Positions 42,345 to 50,825 of a DNA stretch of 64,000 nucleotides are shown one piece after another. This DNA is from Flavonifractor sp. An10 (GTDB lineage: Bacteria; Bacillota; Clostridia; Oscillospirales; Oscillospiraceae). The notes beneath the pieces were generated by a model. It saw only the letters and a list, made by a program, of their open reading frames with translations. It did not search any database and was not told the DNA's origin. The stretch covers positions 186,001 to 250,000 of the forward strand of contig NZ_NFMB01000006.1 of assembly GCF_002161215.1 (NCBI RefSeq). The letters run 5' to 3'. A program made the position numbers and the translations under genes. Each line of letters starts with the position of its first letter. Positions within the stretch are counted from its first letter, which is position 1.

Positions 42345-43379
42345 ATGAAAAAGCTGGATACCATCGACGCGGATACTCTGCTGGGCATCCCCTACGAGCC
42401 GCCTGCCTTTGTGGTGGATGACCTGCTGCCCCAGGGACTCCACCTGCTGGCGGGAGCTCCGAAAATCGGCAAGTCCTGGCTGGCCCTGTGGCTGTGCCTT
42501 CGGGTAGCCCAGGGTCAGCCCCTCTGGAATTTCGCCATCCGCCCGTGTGAGGTGCTCTATCTCTGTCTGGAGGACAGCTTTCAGCGCATCCAGAGCCGCC
42601 TCCTTGACCTCACCGAGGACGCGCCGCCCGCGCTGCACTTCGCCGTGATGGCGGAGCAGCTCCGCAGCGGGCTGGTGGAGCAAATCGAGCAGTTCCTCCG
42701 GGAGCACCCGGCCACTGGTCTGGTGGTCATCGACACGCTCCAGCGCATCCGGAGTGCGGGCAGCGAGGCCAATCCCTACGCCAGCGACTACCGGGACATC
42801 GGTGTTCTCAAAGCTCTGGCAGACCGGCACAACATCGCCGTTCTGTTGATCCACCACCTGCGGAAGCTGAGCGACGACGACCCCATGAACATGATCTCCG
42901 GCACCACCGGGCTCAGCGGCGCCACAGACTCCAACTTTGTGCTCCGAAAAATCAAGCGCAGGGAGAACACCGCCACCCTCTACTGCACGGGGCGAGACAT
43001 TCCCTACCGGGAACTGTCCCTGGAGTTCGACGGGGAGACCCACATCTGGAACCTGCTCTCCGACGACTGTACCCAGGTGGATCAGTCCGGCGGGCGGATT
43101 TCTTTCCTCCTCTCTGCACTGTTGCGGGAGCAGCCAGAGATCTGTGCCCCTGCCAAGGTGCTGCTGGAGAAGCTCGACCCTGGCGGTGTCGAAGGGCTGA
43201 CGCCCAACAGCCTCTCCCACCAGATCCGCAAAAGCGTTGACACTCTAAGGCGAAGCGGCATCGTGGTGACCTTCCGCAAGAGCAACGGGGAGCGGCTCAT
43301 CTGCCTGAAGAGGGTCGATGGTGTCGATGATCTTCCTTCCGAAAAGATCGTCACCATCGGCCCTGTTGGCAACGTCTGA
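42345..43379 (+). CDS. RepA-like AAA ATPase (DNA replication helicase of a mobile element)
   Basis: The 344-aa RecA-fold protein has Walker A GAPKIGKSWLA (about residues 37-45), VLYLCLEDSFQRIQSRL, Walker B GLVVIDTLQRI near 125, and VLLIHHLRKLSDDDPMNMIS with GTTGLSGATDSNFVL. This matches AAA_25/RepA hexameric helicases of plasmids and integrative elements. A C-terminal winged-helix-like part follows. AAGGAGGTCAAT precedes the ATG. The 42187-42344 spacer is AT-rich and must hold divergent promoters. Confidence 0.85.
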   Translation: MKKLDTIDADTLLGIPYEPPAFVVDDLLPQGLHLLAGAPKIGKSWLALWLCLRVAQGQPLWNFAIRPCEVLYLCLEDSFQRIQSRLLDLTEDAPPALHFAVMAEQLRSGLVEQIEQFLREHPATGLVVIDTLQRIRSAGSEANPYASDYRDIGVLKALADRHNIAVLLIHHLRKLSDDDPMNMISGTTGLSGATDSNFVLRKIKRRENTATLYCTGRDIPYRELSLEFDGETHIWNLLSDDCTQVDQSGGRISFLLSALLREQPEICAPAKVLLEKLDPGGVEGLTPNSLSHQIRKSVDTLRRSGIVVTFRKSNGERLICLKRVDGVDDLPSEKIVTIGPVGNV

Positions 43380-43600
43380 CCATCCACTGGAGCTCCCGCC
43401 GAAGCCCAGCGAAGCGGGTTCGGCGGGAAGAGGAGGAGCAAGGGAGCGGAGTAAGGAATACCCCCGCAGGGGTGTTCCGCGCGGAGCGGACTTTGCTCCG
43501 ACGAGGGCAAGCATCGCGTCCGGCTATACGCCGGCCACAGTTCCGGGGCGCTGCCCCGTCCCCCAGCCCCTGAAGGGGAGTATGGAAGAAGGAGATGTAA
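43380..43600. promoter_or_regulatory. Structured spacer before mobC, candidate oriT region
   Basis: CCCGCCGAA (43395-43403) pairs with TTCGGCGGG (43419-43427), and GGAGCGGACTTTGCTCC forms a second hairpin near 43475-43491. Relaxase operons of this type often have the transfer origin just before mobC. The first hairpin is also the 29-bp segment shared with 24412-24440. No nick motif is certain. Confidence 0.4.
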
Positions 43601-43918
43601 ATGCAGAGAGAACACAAAACGGAGCTCATTACCCTGCGGGTGACGCCCCGGGTCAAGGAGGCCATCCGAAAACGGGCGAGGGAGGCCGGCCTGACGGTCA
43701 CCGACTACCTGTGTTACAGCGGCCTTGCAAAAGAGATCATCCGGGTGGACGGTCTGGACAAGGTGCTGTCCGAGCTGAAGGCCCAGGGGCGCAACCTGAA
43801 CCAGCTCACCACGCTGGCCCACATGGGGAAGATCACCGTCGTGTACGGGGACAGGCTGGCGGAGGGCTACGGGCGGATCAGTGAACAGCTTCGGCAGCTG
43901 TTACGGGAGGTGACCTGA
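43601..43918 (+). CDS. mobC: MobC-like relaxosome accessory protein
   Basis: The 105-aa protein starts with a ribbon-helix-helix (HKTELITLRVTPRVKEAIRK, REAGLTVTDYL) and has GRNLNQLTTLAHMGKI, the MobC signature. It would bind oriT and help the relaxase nick DNA. GAAGGAGATG precedes the ATG. Its stop lies just before the relaxase frame. Confidence 0.88.
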   Translation: MQREHKTELITLRVTPRVKEAIRKRAREAGLTVTDYLCYSGLAKEIIRVDGLDKVLSELKAQGRNLNQLTTLAHMGKITVVYGDRLAEGYGRISEQLRQLLREVT

Positions 43919-43919
43919 G

Positions 43920-45218
43920 ATAGCTACTTTCACCGCCATCAAGAACCGGGGCGGTGGCCGGGGCGCTCTGGGTGGGGTGCTGCGGTATGTCCAGCAGGAG
44001 GAAAAGACGATGTGGGAGGGGCGTCAGCTGGTGACCGGCTGGAACTGTATCGCACAATCTGCCTATACCGAGATGCAGCTCACCAAGGAGCAGTTCCACA
44101 AAACGGACGGACGGCAGTACTACCACTTCGTCCAGTCCTTCGGGGAGCAGGACGGCCTGATGCCCCAGGAGCTCCACGCTATGGGCCTGGAGCTGGCCAA
44201 GCGGGAGTTCCCGGACTTCGAGGTGCTGGTGGCCACCCATGTGGACACGGCCCATCCGCATAACCACCTGGTGGTGAACAGCGTCAGCTTCCAGGACGGC
44301 CGCAAGCTCCACCAGAGCGCCGCCGACCTCCAGGCACACCGGCTGGCCAGCGACCAGATCTGCATTGCCCACGGGCTGGAGATCCTGCCGCCGCCCCAGC
44401 GGCGTGTCAGGCAGAAACGGATGGGTACCCGGGAGTACCGCTCCGCCGCCAAGGGCCAGAGCTGGAAGTTCCGGCTCATGAACACCATCGACCAGTGTAT
44501 GCGGTGCGCTGCCACCAGAGAGGATTTCATCTCTCTAATGGAGAGCAACGGCTATCAAGTGCGCTGGACGGATGGTCGGAAGTATATCACTTACACCGCG
44601 CCGGGCGGCATGAAGTGCCGGGACGACCGGCTCCACGAGGAAAAGTACACCAAGGAGGTCATGGAACGTGAATTCCGAATCCGGGCAGAGATTGTCCATG
44701 GAAGAATTGAAACAGCGGAATCTGCCGCCTGCGAATCCGTCCCAGCGGGACTGGGACGAGCTGCTAGCGCAGCTGAACCGTCTGGAGGCCAGCGTTGGCG
44801 CACAGGAGGCCCACGCGCGGGCGCTGAGCCGGCAGGTGGGGCAGCTCCCCACCCGGGAGCAGCTGGAGGCGCTGGCGCGGGAGGTGGCCCAGGTGCGGGC
44901 GGAGCTGAAACAGGCTGGGAAAAAGAAAGAGATCTCTATCTCACCGCCCAGTCTGGAATCGGCGCTGTCGGTGATGATCTGGCTGGCCCTGATTTTGCTG
45001 GCGGCCATGGTGGGTATGGTGGTCTTGCAGGCGATCTGGTCCGGCTTGGCCGCGCTCTGGAGCGCGGTGCGGACGCTGATCCCGTGAGAGACGCCACCAC
45101 GACATACCAGCACGCCGACCACAGGCTCCTGCAAAAGGAGCGGCAGAAAAAGATCGCCCTCGGCCACAAAGAGGACGACCACGAGGAAGAACCAACCTGG
45201 CAGCAGGCCATGCGCTGA
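43920..45218 (+). CDS. MobP-type relaxase, probable ATA start and long overlapping 3' part
   Basis: The relaxase frame begins right after mobC with ATA-GCT-ACT and encodes ATFTAIKNRGGGRGALGGVL, the expected conserved N-terminus, but no ATG, GTG or TTG precedes it; the first standard start (GTG at 43977) would remove that part. The HUH site is HVDTAHPHNHLVVN near residue 107. After about 250 residues, the frame stays open through a glycine/alanine-rich stretch that overlaps the gene at 44668-45087, then ends HEEEPTWQQAMR. The true end of the relaxase is therefore uncertain. It nicks the element for conjugative transfer. Confidence 0.75.
   Translation: MATFTAIKNRGGGRGALGGVLRYVQQEEKTMWEGRQLVTGWNCIAQSAYTEMQLTKEQFHKTDGRQYYHFVQSFGEQDGLMPQELHAMGLELAKREFPDFEVLVATHVDTAHPHNHLVVNSVSFQDGRKLHQSAADLQAHRLASDQICIAHGLEILPPPQRRVRQKRMGTREYRSAAKGQSWKFRLMNTIDQCMRCAATREDFISLMESNGYQVRWTDGRKYITYTAPGGMKCRDDRLHEEKYTKEVMEREFRIRAEIVHGRIETAESAACESVPAGLGRAASAAEPSGGQRWRTGGPRAGAEPAGGAAPHPGAAGGAGAGGGPGAGGAETGWEKERDLYLTAQSGIGAVGDDLAGPDFAGGHGGYGGLAGDLVRLGRALERGADADPVRDATTTYQHADHRLLQKERQKKIALGHKEDDHEEEPTWQQAMR
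44668..45087 (+). CDS. Coiled-coil membrane protein nested in the relaxase frame
   Basis: The 139-aa protein is read in another frame from GTG at 44668 (AAGGAGGTCATG upstream). It has a coiled coil (about 25-85; LLAQLNRLEASVGAQEAHAR, LEALAREVAQVRAELKQ) and one C-terminal membrane helix (MIWLALILLAAMVGMVVLQA). This is a sensible protein, unlike the low-complexity relaxase frame across the same DNA. Similar small membrane proteins follow relaxases in related elements. A role in transfer is inferred. Confidence 0.7.
   Translation: MNSESGQRLSMEELKQRNLPPANPSQRDWDELLAQLNRLEASVGAQEAHARALSRQVGQLPTREQLEALAREVAQVRAELKQAGKKKEISISPPSLESALSVMIWLALILLAAMVGMVVLQAIWSGLAALWSAVRTLIP
45084..45218 (+). CDS. Small hydrophilic protein or relaxase C-terminal tail
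   Basis: GTG at 45084 overlaps the stop of the nested gene (GTGA) and opens a 44-aa frame, VRDATTTYQHADHRLLQKER to HEEEPTWQQAMR, in phase with the relaxase. It may be a separate coupled gene or the real tail of the relaxase; the sequence looks coding. Confidence 0.45.
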   Translation: MRDATTTYQHADHRLLQKERQKKIALGHKEDDHEEEPTWQQAMR

Positions 45219-45259
45219 GCGTGGCCTGCTGATTGCCCCTGGGGGGCAGAAAGAGGTCT

Positions 45260-45469
45260 ATGGGGAAGCATAAGCAAAAAGCGGAGTTGTTCAGCGTGAT
45301 GTACTCCTATGTGGGGACAGACACACAGTTCGACGAGTTCCTGAAAATGATGATTCACGACTACCTGGCCGTGGACCATCCCTGTATAAAATCCGAACCC
45401 CAAATTGTTGGTTCCGTAGAACTTGAGAAAATACAACCGGTTCCCGTGGCTATTGGAAAGAACCTGTGA
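45260..45469 (+). CDS. Small hypothetical protein of the mobilisable element
   Basis: The 69-aa protein starts MGKHKQKAELFSVMYSYVGT and ends VAIGKNL. AAAGAGGTCT precedes the ATG. Its acidic middle (DTQFDEFLKMMIHDYLAVD) suggests a compact helical protein. I do not recognise a family; its place between relaxase and recombinase is typical of element cargo. Confidence 0.6.
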   Translation: MGKHKQKAELFSVMYSYVGTDTQFDEFLKMMIHDYLAVDHPCIKSEPQIVGSVELEKIQPVPVAIGKNL

Positions 45470-45512
45470 TATGTTGTGTTGCGCAAGCAGACGTGGTGGA
45501 AAGGAGGTGCCT

Positions 45513-47216
45513 ATGAAGGTCTGGCTGTACTATCGCCTCTCTCGGGACGAGGACGAGGAACTCAACTCCCTGAGCAATCAGAGGAAAATCATCTACAACT
45601 ACGCCGTCAGCAACGGCCATGAAGTGGTGGGGGAATCCTTTGATGACAATGTGAGCGGGATGCACTTCAACCGCCCCGGCATCGACCGGATTTACGAGGC
45701 GGTGGAGTCCGGCCTCATGGAGGCCATTGTGGTGAAGGACTTGTCCCGTCTGGGGCGCCACCGCACCCAGACGGCCCTGTTCATTGACTACCTGCGGGAA
45801 CACGATGTCCGGGTGCTCTCCGCCACGGAAAACATCGACACCTTCAATGAGAATGACGACCTGATCATCGGATTCAAGGGCCTGGTCAACGACTTCTACG
45901 CCCGGGACGGCAGCCGCCGGGTACGCACCGGCTACCGGCAGAAGCAGAAGGAGGGCATCGTGCTCATCCCTCCCTTCGGCTACTTCAAGGATAAAAACAC
46001 CAAGCGGGTGGTGGTCGTGGAAGAGGCGGCGGAGACCGTGCGCATGATCTTCACCGCCTACACCGGCGGACAGGGGGTGAAGGCCATCGCCCGGACTCTC
46101 AATGAGCAGAAGCGAAAAACACCGGCCCAGATCCAGCGGTATCTGCTGCGCAAACGACTGCCAAACACCCACGAAAAGGTCCTGAAGAAATACCTGTGGG
46201 ACGGCACCATGGTCAGACGGATCTTACGGGATGAGAGTTACATCGGCACCCTGATCTGCCACAAGAGTGAGCGCAACAAGATCAACAAGACCTTCCGCTT
46301 CACCGAGGCGGCGGAGCAGTTCCGGCACGAGAACTATTTCCCGCCTATTGTGTCCAGGGAGATCTGGGAACAGGCCCAGGCGCTTCTCCGGGATCGAAAA
46401 GAGAGGAATGTCCGGGCGGGGACAAACCGGGGTGTGCTCCGGTACGGCGGCCTGCTCCGGTGCGAGGACTGCGGCCGCACCTTCGTGGGCAAACGGGTCA
46501 AACTGAGAAGTGGCGAACGGGTGGAGTACCGCTGTGATACCTACCACCGCTACGGGAAAGAGCACTGTACCGCCCACACCGTGGATGAGGACGTGCTGGA
46601 TGAGCTGATCACAAAGGAACTGCTCCGGACGAAGCGGATGTATCAGGCCAATTTTCAGTCCATGGAGAAGCTGATCGAACAGTGGCGGCCCAAAGCGACT
46701 ACTGCTGCGGCACAGATAAAAAAGCTGGCTGATAAGATCACTCAGTTGGAGGAGGAAATGGAGGCCATTCTCATGGAACGGATCCGGGACAAGGCCAATG
46801 CAGAGCGTTACGACCGCATGATTCAGAAGCGGGAGGCGGAAATTGCCGCGGCGAAGCAGCGGATTCAGGAGCTGCAAAATATTGAGGCGACACTCCGCAG
46901 CCGGCAGTCCAAGCTGAAGCGGGACATCGGCATGATGGACGATATCCTGAAAGAGGGCAAGCTCTCGGAGGCCCATCTGAGGATGCTGGTGGATAAAATC
47001 TATGTCCACGAGGAGGACGGAAAGCTGTCCCTGGATATCCGTCTGAAAGCCCCCTTCCAGGACCATCTGGACATCTATGAAAGCGGCAGGCAGACGGAAT
47101 GCTTTGTGCCGCAAGAGGGCGGCTTTGAACGCCTGGAGAGCCTGATTATGACAGAAGCTCTGGAAGTTGAGGACGATAACAATGCGGGTTTGGATCTACA
47201 CCCGGCTGTCTCATGA
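45513..47216 (+). CDS. Large serine recombinase
   Basis: The 567-aa protein has the catalytic N-terminal domain (YYRLSRDEDEELNSLSNQRK, Ser near residue 10; VVKDLSRLGRHRTQTALFID), a Recombinase domain, a zinc ribbon (LRCEDCGRTFVG to TYHRYGKEHC, about 315-355) and a C-terminal coiled coil (about 380-480). AAAGGAGGTGCC precedes the ATG. It is full length and probably integrates or excises the mobilisable unit, perhaps with the next recombinase. Confidence 0.93.
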   Translation: MKVWLYYRLSRDEDEELNSLSNQRKIIYNYAVSNGHEVVGESFDDNVSGMHFNRPGIDRIYEAVESGLMEAIVVKDLSRLGRHRTQTALFIDYLREHDVRVLSATENIDTFNENDDLIIGFKGLVNDFYARDGSRRVRTGYRQKQKEGIVLIPPFGYFKDKNTKRVVVVEEAAETVRMIFTAYTGGQGVKAIARTLNEQKRKTPAQIQRYLLRKRLPNTHEKVLKKYLWDGTMVRRILRDESYIGTLICHKSERNKINKTFRFTEAAEQFRHENYFPPIVSREIWEQAQALLRDRKERNVRAGTNRGVLRYGGLLRCEDCGRTFVGKRVKLRSGERVEYRCDTYHRYGKEHCTAHTVDEDVLDELITKELLRTKRMYQANFQSMEKLIEQWRPKATTAAAQIKKLADKITQLEEEMEAILMERIRDKANAERYDRMIQKREAEIAAAKQRIQELQNIEATLRSRQSKLKRDIGMMDDILKEGKLSEAHLRMLVDKIYVHEEDGKLSLDIRLKAPFQDHLDIYESGRQTECFVPQEGGFERLESLIMTEALEVEDDNNAGLDLHPAVS

Positions 47217-48453
47217 CGATGACCGGGAGACAAATTCTCTGAGAAATCAGCGGGAGATCTGCCGTGCCTTCGCCGAGCAGCACGGCTGGCCGGTCGTCGG
47301 GGAGTCCGCCGATGACAATGCCAGCGGCATGAGCTTCAGCCGCTGCGGGCTGGATCAGATCACAGAGGCCGTGGAACACGGCAGGATCGACGGCGTGGTG
47401 GTCAAAGATCTGTCCCGCCTGGGCCGGCACCGCACCCAGACCGCCCTGCTCATCGATTACCTGCGTGAGCAGGGTGTCCGGATGCTCTCCGCCACGGAAG
47501 GGCTAGATACCTTCCGGGAGGAGGATGACCTGGTCATCGGCGTCCGGGGCCTGATGAACGACTATTACGCCAGGGATATCGGGAAAAAGATCCGCTCCGG
47601 CTACCGGCAGAAGCAGAGAGATGGTATCGTGATCACGCCGCCCTTCGGGTACTGGAAGAACCGGAATACCGGCGAAATCAAGATCCAGCCGGAGGCCGCA
47701 GAGACGGTACGGATGATCTACACGCTGTACCTGGCAGGCTGCGGGCAGAGGGAGATTGCCCGCCAGCTCAATGTGCTGGGGCGTAAAACTCCTGCGCAGC
47801 TCCGTGCCGAGCACTGCGGCCGGGAGGTGCGGGCCACGCACAAAACCAGGGAGGGAAATTACCTCTGGACGTATGCCAGTGTCAAGAATGTGCTGGTGGA
47901 GGAGAGCTACACCGGCGTACTGGTAAATCACCGCTCGGAAACCCACGGGGGAAAGGTGAAGAGGTTGCCCCAGAACGAGTGGTATCGACATGAGGGCTTC
48001 TTCCCGGTTATTATCTCAAGAGAACAGTGGGAGGCCGTTCGGCGGCGGCTAAAAGAGCAGGCCCGCCCCGCCAACGGGAACAAGGCCAAACACCGCTACG
48101 CCGGGCTGTTGACCTGCCAGGACTGCGGCAATCCCTTTGTTCCTATGATCCGGTACTGGCGTGGAAACCGACGGGTGGAATATGTGTGCCGTGGCTACCA
48201 GAGAAATGGAAAAAGCTACTGTGGTTCTCATCGGATTCACGAGGAGACGCTGGATGCTAGGGTGTGGGAGTATCTCACAGCGGTCCGGGACAGCCGTGTC
48301 AAAGAGCAGGAACAGATTGTAAAGTTGCAAAAAATGTGGGCGTTGAGGAAACCGGTCCTCGACGCCCACATTTTTGTGCTACGGGAGAAAATTCAGAAGT
48401 TGGAACGAGAGATTGATGGGATTGTAATGAAGCGAATATCAATCATACTGTAA
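47182..48453 (+). CDS. Large serine recombinase, C-terminally truncated
   Basis: The 423-aa protein resembles its upstream neighbour throughout (YTRLSHDDDRETNSLRNQRE, VVKDLSRLGRHRTQTALLID, zinc ribbon with LTCQDCGNPFVPM and RGYQRNGKSYC). It stops soon after the coiled coil begins (KLEREIDGIVMKRISIIL), about 140 residues short. The sequence directly after the break resembles the end gene of the 12-kb element at 60964-61143, so a recombination event probably cut it. The start overlaps the first recombinase by 35 bases. Activity is doubtful. Confidence 0.85.
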   Translation: MRVWIYTRLSHDDDRETNSLRNQREICRAFAEQHGWPVVGESADDNASGMSFSRCGLDQITEAVEHGRIDGVVVKDLSRLGRHRTQTALLIDYLREQGVRMLSATEGLDTFREEDDLVIGVRGLMNDYYARDIGKKIRSGYRQKQRDGIVITPPFGYWKNRNTGEIKIQPEAAETVRMIYTLYLAGCGQREIARQLNVLGRKTPAQLRAEHCGREVRATHKTREGNYLWTYASVKNVLVEESYTGVLVNHRSETHGGKVKRLPQNEWYRHEGFFPVIISREQWEAVRRRLKEQARPANGNKAKHRYAGLLTCQDCGNPFVPMIRYWRGNRRVEYVCRGYQRNGKSYCGSHRIHEETLDARVWEYLTAVRDSRVKEQEQIVKLQKMWALRKPVLDAHIFVLREKIQKLEREIDGIVMKRISIIL

Positions 48454-48454
48454 T

Positions 48455-48600
48455 CAAACAACAGATTGAAGCCATTACCTGTTGCATCTTGCCAAATATT
48501 TTAGTTTCTATGAGATCAAGGGGGGAAAACGGGAGTTTGTCAAGTAGATGGCACAGCAAGCAAAAGATGAAGAGCACAGGATACAGATAGAAAACAGTAT
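48455..48600 (+). pseudogene. Decayed copy of the small terminal gene of the MobV element
   Basis: Translated with one frameshift, this stretch gives QQIEAITCCILPNILV and FYEIKGGKREFVK, which lines up with QHQIEAIACCILPDILAFYE and SEEGQREFSEWKK of the intact gene at 60964-61143. It marks the old end of a related element next to the truncated recombinase. A further 90 bases up to the next gene show only a weak hairpin. Confidence 0.65.
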
Positions 48601-48691
48601 AAAACATACTAAAGGTGGGGCGTCGCCCCAAAATGATGACGCCCTGTCTTTCTTATGTTTATATGATTTAGCGTATTCAAAGAGAATAAAC

Positions 48692-49261
48692 TTATTTGCT
48701 AAATTGGGGAAAAGCAAAAGATAGCTTTTCGCCGAACGTGTACTCCCAGTATCGATATAGCCAGTAATATTTTTCCTTAATATGAAGATTTTCTGTGTTA
48801 AGTCCATCGTTAAGTTTTTTCAACTGATATTGCGCGGTATCCTTATCAGCAATTCCCAAATAATCTATAAACCAAAACCCATCATTTTCTTTTAGCACGT
48901 GTTCCAATGAGTTAACACCAACATCTGGCTTAAAGAATTCAAATAAGTTCTGAGAAACGATGATGCGAGGATAAATAGCGTCATTTAATTCCAGCTGATA
49001 AGCTTCAATAAGCGCTTGGCTAAACATAAAATCATTTTCTTTGTAGTGTTTCCCATATGCAATCGCACCACGACAAAGAATGGAATTATAAAGCAATTGA
49101 AGCTGATATTCTGCTAAAATTGTAATCAGCTTACGATAATTCTCTTTATTCAGGGATAGTGAAAAAATAATCGAATCGGAAAACTGTGTAATGTTGCAGT
49201 CGGTAATTTTTCTGGTTCTTTCGTTTAGATTTTTCAACGTTTCAAAGTAATAAGTTCGCAC
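48692..49261 (-). pseudogene. 5'-truncated nucleotidyl-cyclase-like protein
   Basis: The remaining 189 codons (GTG at 49261) encode QFSDSIIFSLSLNKENYRK, ILCRGAIAYGKHYKENDFMF and SQALIEAYQLELNDAIYPRI, a pattern seen in class-III cyclase-like proteins (second metal Asp in SDS, then an Arg-Gly strand). The first metal-binding strand, normally at the N-terminus, is absent. The break lies at a tRNA-Leu terminator repeat (49299-49362) that precedes the frame. Whether the parent protein was a defence cyclase is unknown. GC content is low. Confidence 0.5.
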
Positions 49262-49298
49262 TTCATCTCGTTGGGGGAATAGGTGGTTTCATATTAGC

Positions 49299-49362
49299 CA
49301 AAGAAAACAAATAATCCGAACCCCTCTCCTATTGGAAACAAGTCCGGATTATATTGGTTTGG
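49299..49362. repeat. tRNA-Leu 3'-terminator repeat, copy 2b (att-like)
   Basis: This 64-bp segment matches 61292-61355 at 61 of 64 positions in the same orientation. The original at 61292-61355 is the terminator of the intact tRNA-Leu and ends precisely with its CCA (TGG on the plus strand). The two copies are 11,993 bp apart and frame the FRG-to-MobV region like att sites. Confidence 0.85.
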
Positions 49363-49431
49363 AAGGGACGGTTAAAATCGATATTTTTGATTGGGTAATT
49401 GTAAGCCTACGATAAATGCTACCAGCTTATC

Positions 49432-50760
49432 CTATCTCTCTACCTCAATCTCACGCCCCTGGCCATATAACATTGTATAGATTCCATCTCTATACTTCTT
49501 TTGTTCTGGTCGTATATGAATTATATTGCCAATTTCCTTTTCAATATCTATGGAATCATACATTGCGTTAATCCGTTCCATAATGCTCGGAGCAATGGGA
49601 TAATCGACTTTGTCCTGAATGATTTTTATAGTATTTCCCTCAAAACTCCACCCAGCAAAAGCTGTTTTCAATTCCTTGGCATTGGGGAATAACGACAGAT
49701 CAACCTGTTCCCATTCAAATAGTGCATTCAAATCATCTTCTGAAAAAGTCCAAGAATTTTGCATGGCTGTGAGAACCGGTCTTGCCTCCGAAAGCCCCTC
49801 ATAAGGAAAAACTTTTTTCCCGCCATCCATCAGTTCAAAGACTTTTTCTGAGAGCTTTTGTGTTTGCTTAAATCGCAGTTTCTCAAATTTCGGATTTTCC
49901 TGCAGGGGAACATCTTTACACATTGGGAATATATACCCGCTCTGTGCACGGCATCGCAGGAAGGGCTGAAAGCCTATTTGAAATGCAATCCCGTCCCAAT
50001 CTCCGGAATCAGCCGCACGCCTTATTTCACCGCTCTCCATTCCCATAAGTTTTTTGTACGCTTTTGATTCAAAGTTAGGCATGGGCTGGAAGTAGTCTAT
50101 CGTCCAGTTCGGTGCGTGAAAAATGACCCCATATCGTGTCTTTTCCGATTGCTCAATATCTTTCTTTGTAAGCGGATAATAAGAATCCGTTTTCGCATCA
50201 TAACGGCTTGTGGCAAAAAACAGCGCAGTCTTAAAATCATTGGTCAAATCGAGCAGATGCGTTTCAAAGCCATAGTGCTGAGCAAGTGCCAGATCGTTTA
50301 TATCACTCAATGTGGCTATCCACCGAGAAGTAATATGAATATTCCATAAGAATTCGGAAAATTGATGAATACGCATATGAGAAATTGCCCGATAGAGTTC
50401 TTGATCCCTCGGTGACATTCCCGTTATTTTTCGGTTAAGACTGGGCACAGTTTTGTCATAGGCCGCCCGCTCTCCCCTAAAAAAGTGCCGGGAACTTCCA
50501 AAAGTTAAGGCATCTCCAAATGGATATGATACGATTGAGCCGGCGACATTGAGGACTCTAATTTGTTCAAGCAGAAATTCAGTAAGGCTGTTTCCAGGGT
50601 GTGTATCTTGATATATTACTTCACTGCGAACTTGCTTGGCCCACAGCTCATCCTCCCTCGCAAGATCCAACAGAGAAAAAATATCCTTTTCACTGATACC
50701 ATGAGGAATGTTCGACCCAACTTCCCCTTGGAATAGCCAGCCAGAATCAGAATATTTCAT
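49432..50760 (-). CDS. FRG-domain protein
   Basis: The 442-aa protein contains an FRG domain: HFFRGERAAYDKTVPSLNRK (about residues 92-111), then LALAQHYGFETHLLDLTNDF and KTALFFATSRYD. The C-terminal third is not recognised. FRG proteins have unknown activity and are common on mobile elements and near defence genes. It lies between two tRNA-terminator repeats with a serine recombinase. GC content is low. GGAGGATCAC precedes the ATG. Confidence 0.85.
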   Translation of the reverse strand: MKYSDSGWLFQGEVGSNIPHGISEKDIFSLLDLAREDELWAKQVRSEVIYQDTHPGNSLTEFLLEQIRVLNVAGSIVSYPFGDALTFGSSRHFFRGERAAYDKTVPSLNRKITGMSPRDQELYRAISHMRIHQFSEFLWNIHITSRWIATLSDINDLALAQHYGFETHLLDLTNDFKTALFFATSRYDAKTDSYYPLTKKDIEQSEKTRYGVIFHAPNWTIDYFQPMPNFESKAYKKLMGMESGEIRRAADSGDWDGIAFQIGFQPFLRCRAQSGYIFPMCKDVPLQENPKFEKLRFKQTQKLSEKVFELMDGGKKVFPYEGLSEARPVLTAMQNSWTFSEDDLNALFEWEQVDLSLFPNAKELKTAFAGWSFEGNTIKIIQDKVDYPIAPSIMERINAMYDSIDIEKEIGNIIHIRPEQKKYRDGIYTMLYGQGREIEVER

Positions 50761-50825
50761 GTGATCCTCCCTGTGCCATTATCTTAATTTGCTTCCTCCG
50801 TCCATAGACATCTGAACTGATTATA

